NCBI RefSeq assembly: GCF_001461825.1
Contig: NZ_LLZC01000018.1
Span: 248,001-312,000, forward strand
DNA from: Bacillus velezensis
GTDB lineage: Bacteria; Bacillota; Bacilli; Bacillales; Bacillaceae
Direction: 5' to 3'
DNA: 64,000 nt
Shown piece after piece: positions 21,570 to 30,343 of the stretch. Under the pieces are notes generated by a model that saw nothing but the letters and a program-made list of their open reading frames with translations, was not told the DNA's origin and did not search any database. The position numbers were made by a program, and so were the translations under genes. Position 1 is the stretch's first letter; every line of letters starts with the position of its first letter.

Positions 21570-22967
21570 ATGGCTAAAAAAATGCCTGAAATTGGTGAAT
21601 ACAAGTACGGTTTTCACGATAAGGACGTTTCCATTTTCCGTTCAGAGCGCGGATTGACAAAAGAAATCGTAGAAGAAATTTCACGCATGAAAGAAGAGCC
21701 TCAATGGATGCTTGATTTCCGCCTGAAATCTCTTGAGCATTTCTACAACATGCCGATGCCGCAGTGGGGCGGGGATTTAAACTCTTTAAACTTTGACGAA
21801 ATTACGTATTACGTAAAGCCGTCTGAGCGTTCAGAGCGTTCTTGGGATGAAGTGCCTGAGGAAATTAAACAGACATTCGACAAACTCGGTATTCCTGAAG
21901 CTGAGCAAAAATACCTTGCCGGTGTTTCTGCACAGTACGAATCCGAAGTTGTGTACCACAATATGAAAGAAGATCTTGAAGAGCAAGGCATCGTCTTCAA
22001 AGACACAGACAGCGCGCTGAAAGAAAATGAAGACATTTTCCGCGAGCACTGGGCGAAAGTTATCCCGCCGACTGATAACAAGTTTGCGGCGCTGAACTCA
22101 GCTGTTTGGTCCGGCGGATCTTTCATCTACGTGCCTAAAGGCGTGAAGGTTGAAACACCGCTTCAAGCTTACTTCCGCATCAACTCCGAAAACATGGGTC
22201 AGTTCGAACGTACGCTGATCATCGTTGACGAAGAAGCAAGCGTTCATTACGTAGAGGGCTGTACGGCTCCTGTGTACACAACAAACTCGCTTCACAGCGC
22301 GGTTGTTGAAATCATCGTCAAAAAAGGCGGCTACTGCCGTTATACAACAATTCAAAACTGGGCGAACAACGTTTACAACCTAGTAACGAAACGTACGGTT
22401 TGTGAAGAAAACGCGACGATGGAATGGGTTGACGGAAACATCGGTTCTAAATTGACGATGAAATATCCGGCTGTCATTCTGAAAGGTGAAGGCGCGCGCG
22501 GCATGACGCTTTCTATCGCTCTTGCGGGCAAAGGACAGCATCAGGACGCGGGTGCGAAAATGATTCACCTTGCACCGAATACGTCATCCACAATCGTATC
22601 AAAATCGATTTCCAAACAGGGCGGAAAAGTAACATACCGCGGTATCGTCCACTTCGGACGAAAAGCGGACGGCGCCCGTTCAAACATCGAGTGTGATACG
22701 CTCATTATGGATAACAAATCAACTTCTGATACAATCCCTTACAATGAAATCCTGAACGACAACATTTCATTGGAGCACGAAGCGAAAGTATCAAAAGTTT
22801 CTGAAGAACAGCTTTTCTACTTGATGAGCCGCGGTATTTCTGAAGAAGAAGCAACAGAAATGATCGTTATGGGCTTCATCGAGCCGTTCACAAAAGAACT
22901 TCCGATGGAATACGCAGTTGAAATGAACCGTTTGATTAAATTCGAAATGGAAGGTTCCATCGGTTAA
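21570..22967 (+). CDS. sufB: Fe-S assembly scaffold protein SufB
   Basis: A 465-residue SufB, the site of cluster assembly in the SufBCD complex. Typical segments are [40 protein letters not shown] and [18 protein letters not shown]. It is the last gene of the suf operon and ends at a strong terminator. Confidence 0.96.
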   Translation: MAKKMPEIGEYKYGFHDKDVSIFRSERGLTKEIVEEISRMKEEPQWMLDFRLKSLEHFYNMPMPQWGGDLNSLNFDEITYYVKPSERSERSWDEVPEEIKQTFDKLGIPEAEQKYLAGVSAQYESEVVYHNMKEDLEEQGIVFKDTDSALKENEDIFREHWAKVIPPTDNKFAALNSAVWSGGSFIYVPKGVKVETPLQAYFRINSENMGQFERTLIIVDEEASVHYVEGCTAPVYTTNSLHSAVVEIIVKKGGYCRYTTIQNWANNVYNLVTKRTVCEENATMEWVDGNIGSKLTMKYPAVILKGEGARGMTLSIALAGKGQHQDAGAKMIHLAPNTSSTIVSKSISKQGGKVTYRGIVHFGRKADGARSNIECDTLIMDNKSTSDTIPYNEILNDNISLEHEAKVSKVSEEQLFYLMSRGISEEEATEMIVMGFIEPFTKELPMEYAVEMNRLIKFEMEGSIG

Positions 22968-22972
22968 TAGTA

Positions 22973-23000
22973 AAACCCCGCCATGTGGCGGGGTTTTTTT
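22973..23000. terminator. Bidirectional terminator between sufB and csn
   Basis: AAAACCCCGCC-ATG-TGGCGGGGTTTT with a seven-T run; A residues on the other side allow use by csn. Confidence 0.9.
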
Positions 23001-23002
23001 CT

Positions 23003-23839
23003 TTATTGAATAGTGAAATTACCGTATTCGCTTGACCGGACATGAATCGGCCCGTTTAAATTGTAGTTCTTCTCTTTGACAATATCGCGGAAAACGTCGA
23101 CACGGGCAACCGATTCTCTCCATTCATCCTGAGTGTCCTCATCTGACGGATTCATCAGATCGTCATAGCGCACATCCAAGAATTTATTGAGCCATTTCTT
23201 CTCGTCAGTTCCGTCTTTCGGTGACCCGCCCATTTTTTTGTTCGTGCGTTTAATCAGGGCATAAAAGGAGTCCGGATCATCGCCGTCGCCATGCTGAATC
23301 ACCGTATCGTACATCACTGCTTTTGCCAAGGCCGTTTTCAGTCCGGCATTTTCTGAACGTTTCATCGCCGGCTGATAATACAAGCTGTCATTTACCTTAT
23401 CTTGGGCAGCGCGGAAGGCTTTATCATTGCCAAGTGAGCGCCAGGCAGAAGCGAATCCTTTCAGATTGCTGATGTCATCGCTTTCGTCCTTCGCAAGACG
23501 ACGCAATTCAGGCAAATACTTTTTCAATTTGTTATTCGGCACCGCTTTCGTGTAGACTTCGACTACTTCCAGCGCATCTCCGGTAGCCGTCGTAAAGCCG
23601 GCCCGCCCGCAAGTGTAACCTCTTCCGTCATCCAACGCTTCAACATATCCGTATTGGATTTCCGTCTTTCCGTTTTCAAAGATGCTGGTCAGCTGTTCCG
23701 CCCGGCGCTTCTGATCCTTATTCAGCCCGGCCGCAAAAACCGTACCGCTCATCATCAGGGTAAAAAACATGGTGAAAATAAGAGATGAAACCGCCGTCTT
23801 CTTCCAAAAACCTGCTTTTTTCTTCAAGCTGATTTTCAT
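23003..23839 (-). CDS. csn: Secreted chitosanase (GH46)
   Basis: A 278-residue precursor close to B. subtilis Csn. A Sec signal with a Lys-rich start and a hydrophobic core ends near VFAAGLNKDQ. The mature enzyme hydrolyses chitosan. The catalytic Glu is in LTSIFENGKTEIQYGYVE and the Asp in DDGRGYTCGRAGF. The start is the ATG at 23839; another ATG two codons upstream is only one base from AAAGGGG. Convergent with sufB. In strain 168 I recall csn elsewhere on the chromosome, so its place here marks a rearranged or accessory site. Confidence 0.93.
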   Translation of the reverse strand: MKISLKKKAGFWKKTAVSSLIFTMFFTLMMSGTVFAAGLNKDQKRRAEQLTSIFENGKTEIQYGYVEALDDGRGYTCGRAGFTTATGDALEVVEVYTKAVPNNKLKKYLPELRRLAKDESDDISNLKGFASAWRSLGNDKAFRAAQDKVNDSLYYQPAMKRSENAGLKTALAKAVMYDTVIQHGDGDDPDSFYALIKRTNKKMGGSPKDGTDEKKWLNKFLDVRYDDLMNPSDEDTQDEWRESVARVDVFRDIVKEKNYNLNGPIHVRSSEYGNFTIQ

Positions 23840-23971
23840 TGCCATACCCCTTTCATATGTAAGTTACGCACTCAGTATACATGAGGGGGTTGTTTTTTTG
23901 TTGAAAACACACGAATTTGTCAATATTTTGAATCCTAAGCCCTATCCGGCGCTTCATAAAAAGAACGACCT

Positions 23972-24436
23972 TCACCAGACAGACAATCCCGTTCTTGCGT
24001 CATTCTCATCTGTAACATAGTCAACGCGGTGAAACCCGCATTGTACAGCCTGCTGATAAAGGGCTTCGAGCATAACCGGATCTTTGCAATATAACGTTAC
24101 ATACGAGCAATCTGCAATGAGAAGCACAAGCTCACAGGAACTCTCCAAATATTCCTCATACGTATTGATTTCCGTTACCATCCCGCCCGGGAAAGCTTTC
24201 AATTCAGCAAAAATCATATAATAAGGGTTTCCTTCCAGACGCTGACGGAGTTCTTGACCCTGAATGATGCGCTGATTTTGTGGAAACAGGTCTGTATCGG
24301 TGTCTTCTTTGAACTCAATATACGCCTCTCCATCACCGATAAACCACGTATAGGGAGAGATCGGGAACGGTTGTAATATATCTGCCGCAAACCGTCCGAA
24401 CTCATTTGGGATGTTAAATGTAATGCCGCGTTTCAT
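23972..24436 (-). CDS. Conserved hypothetical protein (possibly DUF2691)
   Basis: A 154-residue soluble, acidic protein without signal or membrane segment (MKRGITFNIPNEFGRFAADI start, a Trp/Tyr-rich first third, and a Cys-containing SSCELVLLIADCSYVTLYCK strand region). Length and pattern remind me of DUF2691, a Bacillus family of about 153 residues, but I could not verify this. No functional motif is seen. It lies alone between csn and the low-GC pair. Confidence 0.65.
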   Translation of the reverse strand: MKRGITFNIPNEFGRFAADILQPFPISPYTWFIGDGEAYIEFKEDTDTDLFPQNQRIIQGQELRQRLEGNPYYMIFAELKAFPGGMVTEINTYEEYLESSCELVLLIADCSYVTLYCKDPVMLEALYQQAVQCGFHRVDYVTDENDARTGLSVW

Positions 24437-24564
24437 AATAAAATGAGGAAATCGAATAACTAATGACTGACTATTTTGAAATTAAATCCATAGGAGCTTT
24501 ATTTTATTACTGTAAAATTGCTATAATAATAGCTAATATGTTTCTAAATTGGAGGACTATTGTT

Positions 24565-25065
24565 ATGAAGGGGAAAAAGATCATTATTTGTTTATTGGTC
24601 ATCTGTATTATTTTCATAATCAGTTTGTTTTTTATTAAGAATAATGAAACTCCTGATTCAGCGAAAAAATTTAATACTGAACATGAAGCTTTACAGTATG
24701 CTAAACAAGAATCACCTTATATCACTGATTTTATATATGAAACAAAGGAAATTGACAATGAAAAAGTTGTGATATACAAATTTGAAGAAAATAAACAAAT
24801 GGGTATAGGAACAGGAACATTGGCATGGAAAGATAAAAAAGTTATATGGGTAAAGAATGGAAATGGTGTAGCGCTTAAAAATCAGAATAATAAGACAGAT
24901 ATTTCATTTGATGTAAAGTCTTATTCAGGTAAAAAATATAAGTTATATGCTGGATTTAACAAAACGAAAAATCTGAAAATTGAAACTCAGACAGATAATA
25001 ATGTAACCCCTCATGTGGATAAGAAATCTGGAATATATTATTTGTTAATTCCTAGTATAAATTAA
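24565..25065 (+). CDS. Membrane-anchored hypothetical protein
   Basis: A 166-residue protein with one N-terminal hydrophobic helix (IIICLLVICIIFIISLFF, about residues 5-23) and an outside domain rich in Lys, Asn and Thr. There is no lipobox Cys, so it is a signal-anchor protein. ATG at 24565 follows TTGGAGGA; an upstream extension lacks a site. Base composition is clearly lower in GC than the suf or yur genes. It lies 70 bases before the secreted protein at 25136 on the same strand. No family recognised. Confidence 0.7.
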   Translation: MKGKKIIICLLVICIIFIISLFFIKNNETPDSAKKFNTEHEALQYAKQESPYITDFIYETKEIDNEKVVIYKFEENKQMGIGTGTLAWKDKKVIWVKNGNGVALKNQNNKTDISFDVKSYSGKKYKLYAGFNKTKNLKIETQTDNNVTPHVDKKSGIYYLLIPSIN

Positions 25066-25135
25066 TCACACCTAGTTTACAAAAATATACTTCTCTGGTA
25101 ATATTTTGATGTGTCATAAAATAAGGAGGGTGTAT

Positions 25136-25870
25136 ATGAAAAAGAAAGTTACGCTTTTGATTGCAGTTTTCGTGGTATTTTTGATGGTTTTTGGAAATCC
25201 CTCGAAAGGATTCGCTGTCGAGCAATATACCATTAATCTATCTGATTCAAATGTAGAAAAATTTTATGATGAGGAACAAGGTGCAGTAATCGCACCATTC
25301 AAAGCGTCAGAACATGGGCTTGTACCTGTTTCAAAAGATGAATATGAAAAAACGACTGAAATAAAAGAAAACGAAGATTTAGAGAATGAGTTTGTTGTTT
25401 CTGAGGAAAGTAATGACGAATTAGAATTTAAGCCCTATGCTGACGTTGATCTTAGATATTGGAGATATAAAGAAAAATCAGCCACTAAATATTATGGTGA
25501 CCCTATTAAAGTTTCAGCAACAATTAAGTGTACTACATCATCGTGCAGAGTAGATAAACAGACGCAAGCTACTGTATCTAAGTCTTACAGTGTTAATGCT
25601 TCATCAGAAATTCAAGCTATAAACTATGGAGCTAGTTTTAATTTTACGTCAGCAAAATCTTATTCTACTACATATTCCTTTACGCTCAAAAAAGGCCAAT
25701 CTGGATATATAGCCTTTAAACCATACAAAAGAAAGTCTACAGGTACCCTAACGCAGTATTCTACAATGCATGGTAAAATCAGCAGTAAATCAGCCTATGG
25801 AAGATCAGCGATTAAGATGAAAACCGGAGAAGCTGATGGATACTATACTTTTGTTTTTACTAAAAAATAG
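25136..25870 (+). CDS. Secreted protein with beta-pore-like segment
   Basis: A 244-residue precursor. A Sec signal (KKKVTLLIAVFVVFLMVFG) probably ends near GFA/VEQ. An acidic linker follows, then a C-terminal domain (about 115-244) rich in alternating Ser, Thr and Tyr, with a CTTSSC pair, KSYSVNASSEIQAINYGASF and YSTTYSFTLKKGQSGYIAFK. Long alternating polar/non-polar strands of this kind are seen in aerolysin/ETX-MTX2-type pore-forming proteins, but I cannot assign a family. ATG follows ATAAGGAGGG. Low GC, like the preceding gene. Confidence 0.7.
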   Translation: MKKKVTLLIAVFVVFLMVFGNPSKGFAVEQYTINLSDSNVEKFYDEEQGAVIAPFKASEHGLVPVSKDEYEKTTEIKENEDLENEFVVSEESNDELEFKPYADVDLRYWRYKEKSATKYYGDPIKVSATIKCTTSSCRVDKQTQATVSKSYSVNASSEIQAINYGASFNFTSAKSYSTTYSFTLKKGQSGYIAFKPYKRKSTGTLTQYSTMHGKISSKSAYGRSAIKMKTGEADGYYTFVFTKK

Positions 25871-25917
25871 TATGATAGATCAGTTTATATAGTGGAAGGA
25901 TAATAGTGATAATGCCT

Positions 25918-26175
25918 TTATCCTCTCAATAAGGACGGGGCTTGATACTTAGCCGCGTTCTTTGATGTTCTCTTTTGTTCTTGATCTGTATATACGTTGA
26001 TTATGACTTTTGAATTGATACTGGCTGCTGTTTGAAAGCTTGCGATTGTCGATTTAGGGTCTGTGTTTTCTTCACATCCATGATGATTTACGTTTAAGAC
26101 ATCACCTTTTCTCTATTGATAGATGGAATCTTTGATAGGAGAGCGAAGAGATTGGTCGACCTTCTGCTTTTTCAT
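25918..26175 (-). pseudogene. Possible decayed gene with an in-frame amber stop
   Basis: This is the main content of the 382-bp stretch between 25871 and 26252. Reverse frame: ATG at 26175, 20 codons (MKKQKVDQSLRSPIKDSIYQ), TAG at 26113-26115, then 64 open codons (containing GDVLNVNHHGCEENTDPKST) to TAA at 25918. No ribosome site precedes the ATG. It could be a remnant or chance; no family recognised. Confidence 0.25.
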
Positions 26176-26192
26176 ATGGGGGCAAAAGGTCG
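26155..26192. repeat. Imperfect inverted repeat
   Basis: TCGACCTT and TGC pair with GCA and AAGGTCGA around a mismatch, with a further TTTTT/GGGGG wobble stem. There is no T run after it on either strand, so it is not a normal terminator. It lies 61 bases before yurR. Confidence 0.5.
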
Positions 26193-26252
26193 AAGCAAAG
26201 CGCTCCATTTGTTAAAATAAATAAGACAAAACAGATAGAAAAGGTGTTACAC

Positions 26253-27368
26253 ATGAAGTCTTATATGATTATCGGGGCCGGCATTCTCGGTGCGTCCGCG
26301 GCTTATCATCTCGCAAAGGCCGGGGCGGATGTAACGGTCATTGACCGGAAACACCCGGGGCAGGCGACTGACGCCGCGGCGGGGATCGTTTGCCCGTGGC
26401 TGTCGCAGCGGCGCAATCAGGCATGGTATGCGATCGCAAAAGGCGGCGCCCGTTATTATGAACGATTGATACAGCAGCTTGAAGCGGACGGAGAAACAGA
26501 AACCGGTTATCAAAAGGTCGGTGCCGTCAGCCTCCATACAGATGAAAAAAAGCTCAGCCAAATGGAGGAAAGAGCTTATAAAAGAAGAGAAGACGCCCCT
26601 GAAATCGGTGACATTACAAGACTGACACCGGCAGAAACGAAGGCGCTGTTCCCCGCGCTGTCGGAGGAATTCGGGGCAGTTCATGTCAGCGGCGCGGCCC
26701 GGGTGAACGGGAGGGCGCTTCGTAAGGCGCTGTTAAGTGCGGCCGTTAAGCACGGCGCGGCTGTTTACAATGAAGAAGCGTCAATATTGACTGAGGACGG
26801 TGCCGTCATCGGTGTGAAAACCGCAGAACGCACGCTTACTGCCGGCCAGGTTCTCGTAACGGCCGGCGCTTGGGCGAGAGAGCTGCTTGAGCCGCTCGGC
26901 ATCCGTTTTTCAGTATCATACCAAAAGGCGCAGATCGTTCATTTAGAGCTTCAGGGAGAGGATACGGGCGGCTGGCCCGTCGTCATGCCCCCAAACGATC
27001 AATACATTCTCGCCTTTGACAGCGGCAGAATCATAGCGGGTGCGACTCATGAAAACGATACCGGCATGGATTTGCGGGTGACGGCCGGCGGCCTCCGCGA
27101 GATTTTTGACAAAGCATTAACCGTGGCGCCGGGCCTTTCAGACAGTACTGTAATAGAGACAAGAGTCGGTTTCAGGCCGTTTACTCCCGGCTTTCTTCCT
27201 GTCATCGGCAAAGTGCCGAATATCAGCGGACTCCTCGTTGCCAACGGGCTGGGCGCCTCAGGACTGACGAGCGGGCCGTATCTGGGGGCTGAACTGGCGA
27301 AACTCGCGCTCGGTCAGCAGACGGAAATTGATTTAAGCCTTTATGATCCGGCCGGGGCGCTTGAATAA
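26253..27368 (+). CDS. yurR: FAD-dependent amino-acid oxidase-like protein
   Basis: A 371-residue DAO/DadA-family flavoprotein with the N-terminal dinucleotide fold YMIIGAGILGASAAYHLAKA and VTVIDRKHPGQATDAAAGIV, and the C-terminal GLLVANGLGASGLTSGPYLG. It probably oxidises an amine or D-amino acid. ATG at 26253 follows AAAGGTG; GTG at 26244 lies within that site. GC returns to the chromosomal norm here. Followed by yurQ. Confidence 0.87.
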   Translation: MKSYMIIGAGILGASAAYHLAKAGADVTVIDRKHPGQATDAAAGIVCPWLSQRRNQAWYAIAKGGARYYERLIQQLEADGETETGYQKVGAVSLHTDEKKLSQMEERAYKRREDAPEIGDITRLTPAETKALFPALSEEFGAVHVSGAARVNGRALRKALLSAAVKHGAAVYNEEASILTEDGAVIGVKTAERTLTAGQVLVTAGAWARELLEPLGIRFSVSYQKAQIVHLELQGEDTGGWPVVMPPNDQYILAFDSGRIIAGATHENDTGMDLRVTAGGLREIFDKALTVAPGLSDSTVIETRVGFRPFTPGFLPVIGKVPNISGLLVANGLGASGLTSGPYLGAELAKLALGQQTEIDLSLYDPAGALE

Positions 27369-27434
27369 AAAATAGCTTTTGGCGCATTCTTATGATAGGA
27401 TGGAGCTTTAATGAATAAGAGGACGTGACCCATT

Positions 27435-27809
27435 TTGATAAAAATAAACCTTCCTGCTCCTGATGTAACCATTACGGAACGGCAGCAGTCACCGTCGGAG
27501 AATGAACCGGCGATTAAAGCGATTTACGGTTTCATTGATTTTCACCAAATTCCGAGAGACAAAGGCGGCATATTTATGTTTTATAACATTCATGATGAGC
27601 TGCTGTTTGTCGGGAAAGCCCGTAAATTAAGACAAAGAATCAAAAAGCATTTTGAAGACAATGTGTCGCCTGTTAAACATCACAGGGACGAAGTGTATAA
27701 AATTGAAGTATGTGTCGTAAATGATCCGATGGAAAGGGAGATTTACGAAACGTACGCGATCAATACCCTTCAGTCGAAATACAACATTGAGAAAGTATTT
27801 TATAAATAA
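27435..27809 (+). CDS. yurQ: GIY-YIG-type nuclease domain protein
   Basis: A 124-residue protein similar to the UvrC N-terminal domain: GGIFMFYNIHDELLFVGKAR replaces the canonical GIY...YIG with GIF...FVG, and KLRQRIKKHF carries the conserved Arg. MEREIYETYAINTLQSKYN supplies the catalytic-type Glu. TTG start at 27435 after AGAGGACGTG. No UvrC C-terminal domain is present. Probable DNA-processing role, unproven. Confidence 0.8.
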   Translation: MIKINLPAPDVTITERQQSPSENEPAIKAIYGFIDFHQIPRDKGGIFMFYNIHDELLFVGKARKLRQRIKKHFEDNVSPVKHHRDEVYKIEVCVVNDPMEREIYETYAINTLQSKYNIEKVFYK

Positions 27810-27811
27810 GA

Positions 27812-27842
27812 AAAACCGGAGCTTAAGGGCTCCGGTTTTCTT
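27812..27842. terminator. Bidirectional terminator
   Basis: AAAACCGGAGC-TTAAGG-GCTCCGGTTTT between the convergent yurQ and the DUF1648 gene. Confidence 0.88.
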
Positions 27843-27847
27843 TATGT

Positions 27848-28120
27848 TTACAGTGCCAGCCACATCACGGCAATATGCACGATCAGCAGACAGTAAACGA
27901 CGAGGAATAGCTGGACGGCCTTTTTTCTGAATAACATGCAGATCATCATGAGCACAGGAAAAATCAGGACGCCGGCCGTTTTATTGATTGATGTATTCGG
28001 ACGGTTTGACACGTCATAGTGAATGGCCATATCAGCAGGAAGAAACGGATAAAACACAATCGACAGAATAAAGGCGAGAACCACAGCTCCCCACAGCACT
28101 TTATCATTCATCAAAAACAT
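27848..28120 (-). CDS. Mini SdpI-like DUF1648 membrane protein, candidate SDP immunity
   Basis: A 90-residue protein with three predicted membrane segments (about 8-25, 48-64, 69-88). Between the first two it has FLPADMAIHYDVSNRPNTSI, the P-x-x-IHYD...P motif of DUF1648, the N-terminal domain of the B. subtilis immunity protein SdpI. SdpI has about 207 residues and six segments; this protein has only the DUF1648 half. It is divergent from sdpABC with its own good promoter and an AAAGGAG site. By position it is the likely immunity protein for the adjacent toxin; a general DUF1648 role remains possible. Confidence 0.75.
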   Translation of the reverse strand: MFLMNDKVLWGAVVLAFILSIVFYPFLPADMAIHYDVSNRPNTSINKTAGVLIFPVLMMICMLFRKKAVQLFLVVYCLLIVHIAVMWLAL

Positions 28121-28148
28121 ATGAACACTCCTTTTTACATATAATAGT

Positions 28149-28177
28149 ATATTAGTTCGAAAAATCTAATTTATCAA
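28149..28177 (-). promoter_or_regulatory. SigA-type promoter of the DUF1648 gene
   Basis: Reverse strand TTGATA and TAATAT with a 17-base spacer, 28 bases before the start codon. Confidence 0.65.
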
Positions 28178-28242
28178 TATTTTACCTGTTGATTGGTGTA
28201 TAATCATGTCAATGAAATTTCCATACGCTAGGAGGGTTTCAA

Positions 28243-28773
28243 TTGACTGACAAGAAGCAAACCAGCATGTTTTCATTCTTTCTTTTTATCATGGCCGCCT
28301 GGATCATCGTTTTGTTTTTTACCGTCATCGCGGCACTGCCAAGCTCCGCCATCCAATTAACCAAGCATCAATCCAAAACCGTTTCCATGATTTATCCGCA
28401 AAGCTGGGGATTTTTCAGTAAAGATCCGAGAGAAGACAGCTTGAACATCTATCTTCTTGATGCCGATGAGGAGCTCAGATGGCCGAATAATTCTCTGAAA
28501 AATGTGATCGGTTTAAACCGCTACGGGCGGACGCAAGGGATAGAGCTCGGCCTTATGCTGGAAAAGCTGCCTTCCAAAGAGAAGTGGAATGACTTTTCGG
28601 CTGGTCAAGACTTTAAGGATACCACATTTCTGAAAATGAAAAATGAGTCCCCCTCCCCAAGGCTGAAAGGGAAAATGATCATTACATATGAACGCATTAC
28701 CCCATGGGCATGGAGCCAGCATACCGAAACGAAAAGAACCATCAAAAAATACATCGGAGTGGATGTCAATTGA
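28243..28773 (+). CDS. sdpA: SdpA-family protein
   Basis: A 176-residue protein with one N-terminal membrane helix (FFLFIMAAWIIVLFFTVIA) and the SdpA hallmark YPQSWGFFSKDPRE. In B. subtilis SdpA and SdpB are needed to turn the precursor SdpC into the active SDP peptide. TTG start at 28243 follows AGGAGGG. It overlaps sdpB by four bases. Closest recognisable relative is B. subtilis SdpA (158 residues). Confidence 0.87.
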   Translation: MTDKKQTSMFSFFLFIMAAWIIVLFFTVIAALPSSAIQLTKHQSKTVSMIYPQSWGFFSKDPREDSLNIYLLDADEELRWPNNSLKNVIGLNRYGRTQGIELGLMLEKLPSKEKWNDFSAGQDFKDTTFLKMKNESPSPRLKGKMIITYERITPWAWSQHTETKRTIKKYIGVDVN

Positions 28774-29714
28774 TTCAGGATGCAAAAAAGCAGCTCACCT
28801 TATGGATGATGAAGAATCCGCCTTGGACAAATGTGTACGGGCTTGCCAGAAGCTTAATCGCCCTCGGCACGCTGCTGACATTGCTGTTCAATCCGGCATC
28901 TGTCTTCTTCAAAACGCAAAATCAAATGCTCAGTTTTTCCGACACGTTCAGCCTGTTTCTGCTGTTTCCCGATTTCCGTTACATTGAGATCGTCAAAGCC
29001 GTTTGTATCTGTATGTTAATCCTTGTCGTCATTGGCTGGCGGCCGCGAATCACCGGTTTTTTTCACTGGTGGATTTCGTACAGCTTCCAAAACTCCGCCG
29101 TTACCCTTGACGGAGGAGATCAGGTGGCTGCCGTTTTTACACTGCTGCTGCTCCCGCTGACGTTAACCGATCCGCGGAAATGGCACTGGTCTCCGTACGA
29201 GGCGTCTTTTGAGAAAAGGCCGCTTGAGCCTTATTACCGCTCCTTGTGCTGGGCGACGCTGACAATCATCAGAATACAGGTCGCAATGCTGTATTTTAAC
29301 TCCGTCATTGCCAAACTGATGGAAGAAGAGTGGCAGAACGGAACTGCCGTTTATTACTATTTGAACGATCCGATGCTGGGTCTGCCGGATGCGCTTCACG
29401 GTCTGTTTGACTTTATCCTGCAGTCCAAGCTTGTCATCATCCCGACTTGGGGCACGCTTATTGTGCAAACCATTATGTTCTGCGCTTTGTTCGCTCCGAA
29501 AACATATTGGCGTCTGATATTGTTTATATCCATTTTTATGCACGAAATCTTTGCCGTTATGCTGGGGCTTACCTCGTTTTCCATTACGGTGGCTGGTATT
29601 TTGGTCCTGTTTTTGGTGCCGGCAGAGAAAACAGTAGCTTTGAACCATTACAATCCCCTTTTTATCAGATACATTTTTTTCAATAAAAGGAAAAGGAGGA
29701 AATTATATGGTTAA
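28770..29714 (+). CDS. sdpB: SdpB-family membrane protein (HTTM domain)
   Basis: A 314-residue multi-spanning protein of the HTTM type (vitamin-K-carboxylase-like membrane domain), as in B. subtilis SdpB. Segments include LARSLIALGTLLTLLFNP, TLTIIRIQVAMLYFNSVIAK and LILFISIFMHEIFAVMLGLT. It helps mature SdpC. The start is TTG at 28770 overlapping the sdpA TGA (TTGA), after GGAGTGG. It overlaps sdpC by eight bases, so the three genes form one coupled unit. Confidence 0.86.
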   Translation: MIQDAKKQLTLWMMKNPPWTNVYGLARSLIALGTLLTLLFNPASVFFKTQNQMLSFSDTFSLFLLFPDFRYIEIVKAVCICMLILVVIGWRPRITGFFHWWISYSFQNSAVTLDGGDQVAAVFTLLLLPLTLTDPRKWHWSPYEASFEKRPLEPYYRSLCWATLTIIRIQVAMLYFNSVIAKLMEEEWQNGTAVYYYLNDPMLGLPDALHGLFDFILQSKLVIIPTWGTLIVQTIMFCALFAPKTYWRLILFISIFMHEIFAVMLGLTSFSITVAGILVLFLVPAEKTVALNHYNPLFIRYIFFNKRKRRKLYG

Positions 29715-30297
29715 AAGCAAGAAGTCCGCAGCTGCCATGATGCTGGTGTTTGTTTTAATGGTTGCATTAGTCGGCCCGCATGCCGCGGCGAAAACTGAGC
29801 CATCCGTCTCTTATTCGGGTGAAGACATTTTTTCCGGCATCTTTTTCGGACAAGGTGAGGTCGCAAAGCTCCTTCCTGAAGTATGGGATACCAAGGCTGT
29901 CAAAAAGATTGATCAGGATGAATTAAAGCAAGTTTCCGATCAGGTGATCGCTGATATTAAAAAGTCATCGCCGGATTATTTTAAAGAGTTGAAAGCGGCG
30001 GTCTACAGCGGCGATTATGAGAAAGTGAACAGCGTCATTGATCAAGGTTCGCAGATTATGGCGAAAGTGCTGAAAGAAGAGTTTGACAAAAAGAGCATGG
30101 ACAAAGGAAAATCAACGGCCATCGGCCAATGCGCAACGGCTGTATGGGTATTTTTAAACGCGGCGGCCGCCATTGAGACGATCGCTCTTGCGGTAGCGGC
30201 CATCATTTTGACAGTAGCAAGCGTTGACGAAGATTCCGACTTAGGAAAAGAGCAGCTCATCGCTAATGTCGTTGACCGCATTAACGCGCAGCACTGA
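29707..30297 (+). CDS. sdpC: SdpC-like toxin precursor
   Basis: A 196-residue secreted precursor (B. subtilis SdpC has 203). Signal peptide to about AAA-K29, then the family block SGEDIFSGIFFGQGEVAKLL. A Lys-rich middle precedes the hydrophobic stretch (about 138-170, QCATAVWVFLNAAAAIETIA onward) that corresponds to the excised SDP peptide. That stretch has one Cys (C142), whereas B. subtilis SDP has two that form a disulfide. The tail is acidic and charged. ATG at 29707 follows AAAGGAGGAAA. Predicted role: killing of sibling or competitor cells at sporulation onset. Confidence 0.85.
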   Translation: MVKSKKSAAAMMLVFVLMVALVGPHAAAKTEPSVSYSGEDIFSGIFFGQGEVAKLLPEVWDTKAVKKIDQDELKQVSDQVIADIKKSSPDYFKELKAAVYSGDYEKVNSVIDQGSQIMAKVLKEEFDKKSMDKGKSTAIGQCATAVWVFLNAAAAIETIALAVAAIILTVASVDEDSDLGKEQLIANVVDRINAQH

Positions 30298-30309
30298 GGC
30301 TGAAGAAAG

Positions 30310-30343
30310 AAAACGCTAAGGAGACGAACCTTAGCGTTTTTTT
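30310..30343. terminator. Bidirectional terminator between sdpC and the MerR gene
   Basis: AAAACGCTAAGG-AGACGAA-CCTTAGCGTTTTTTT. Confidence 0.9.
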
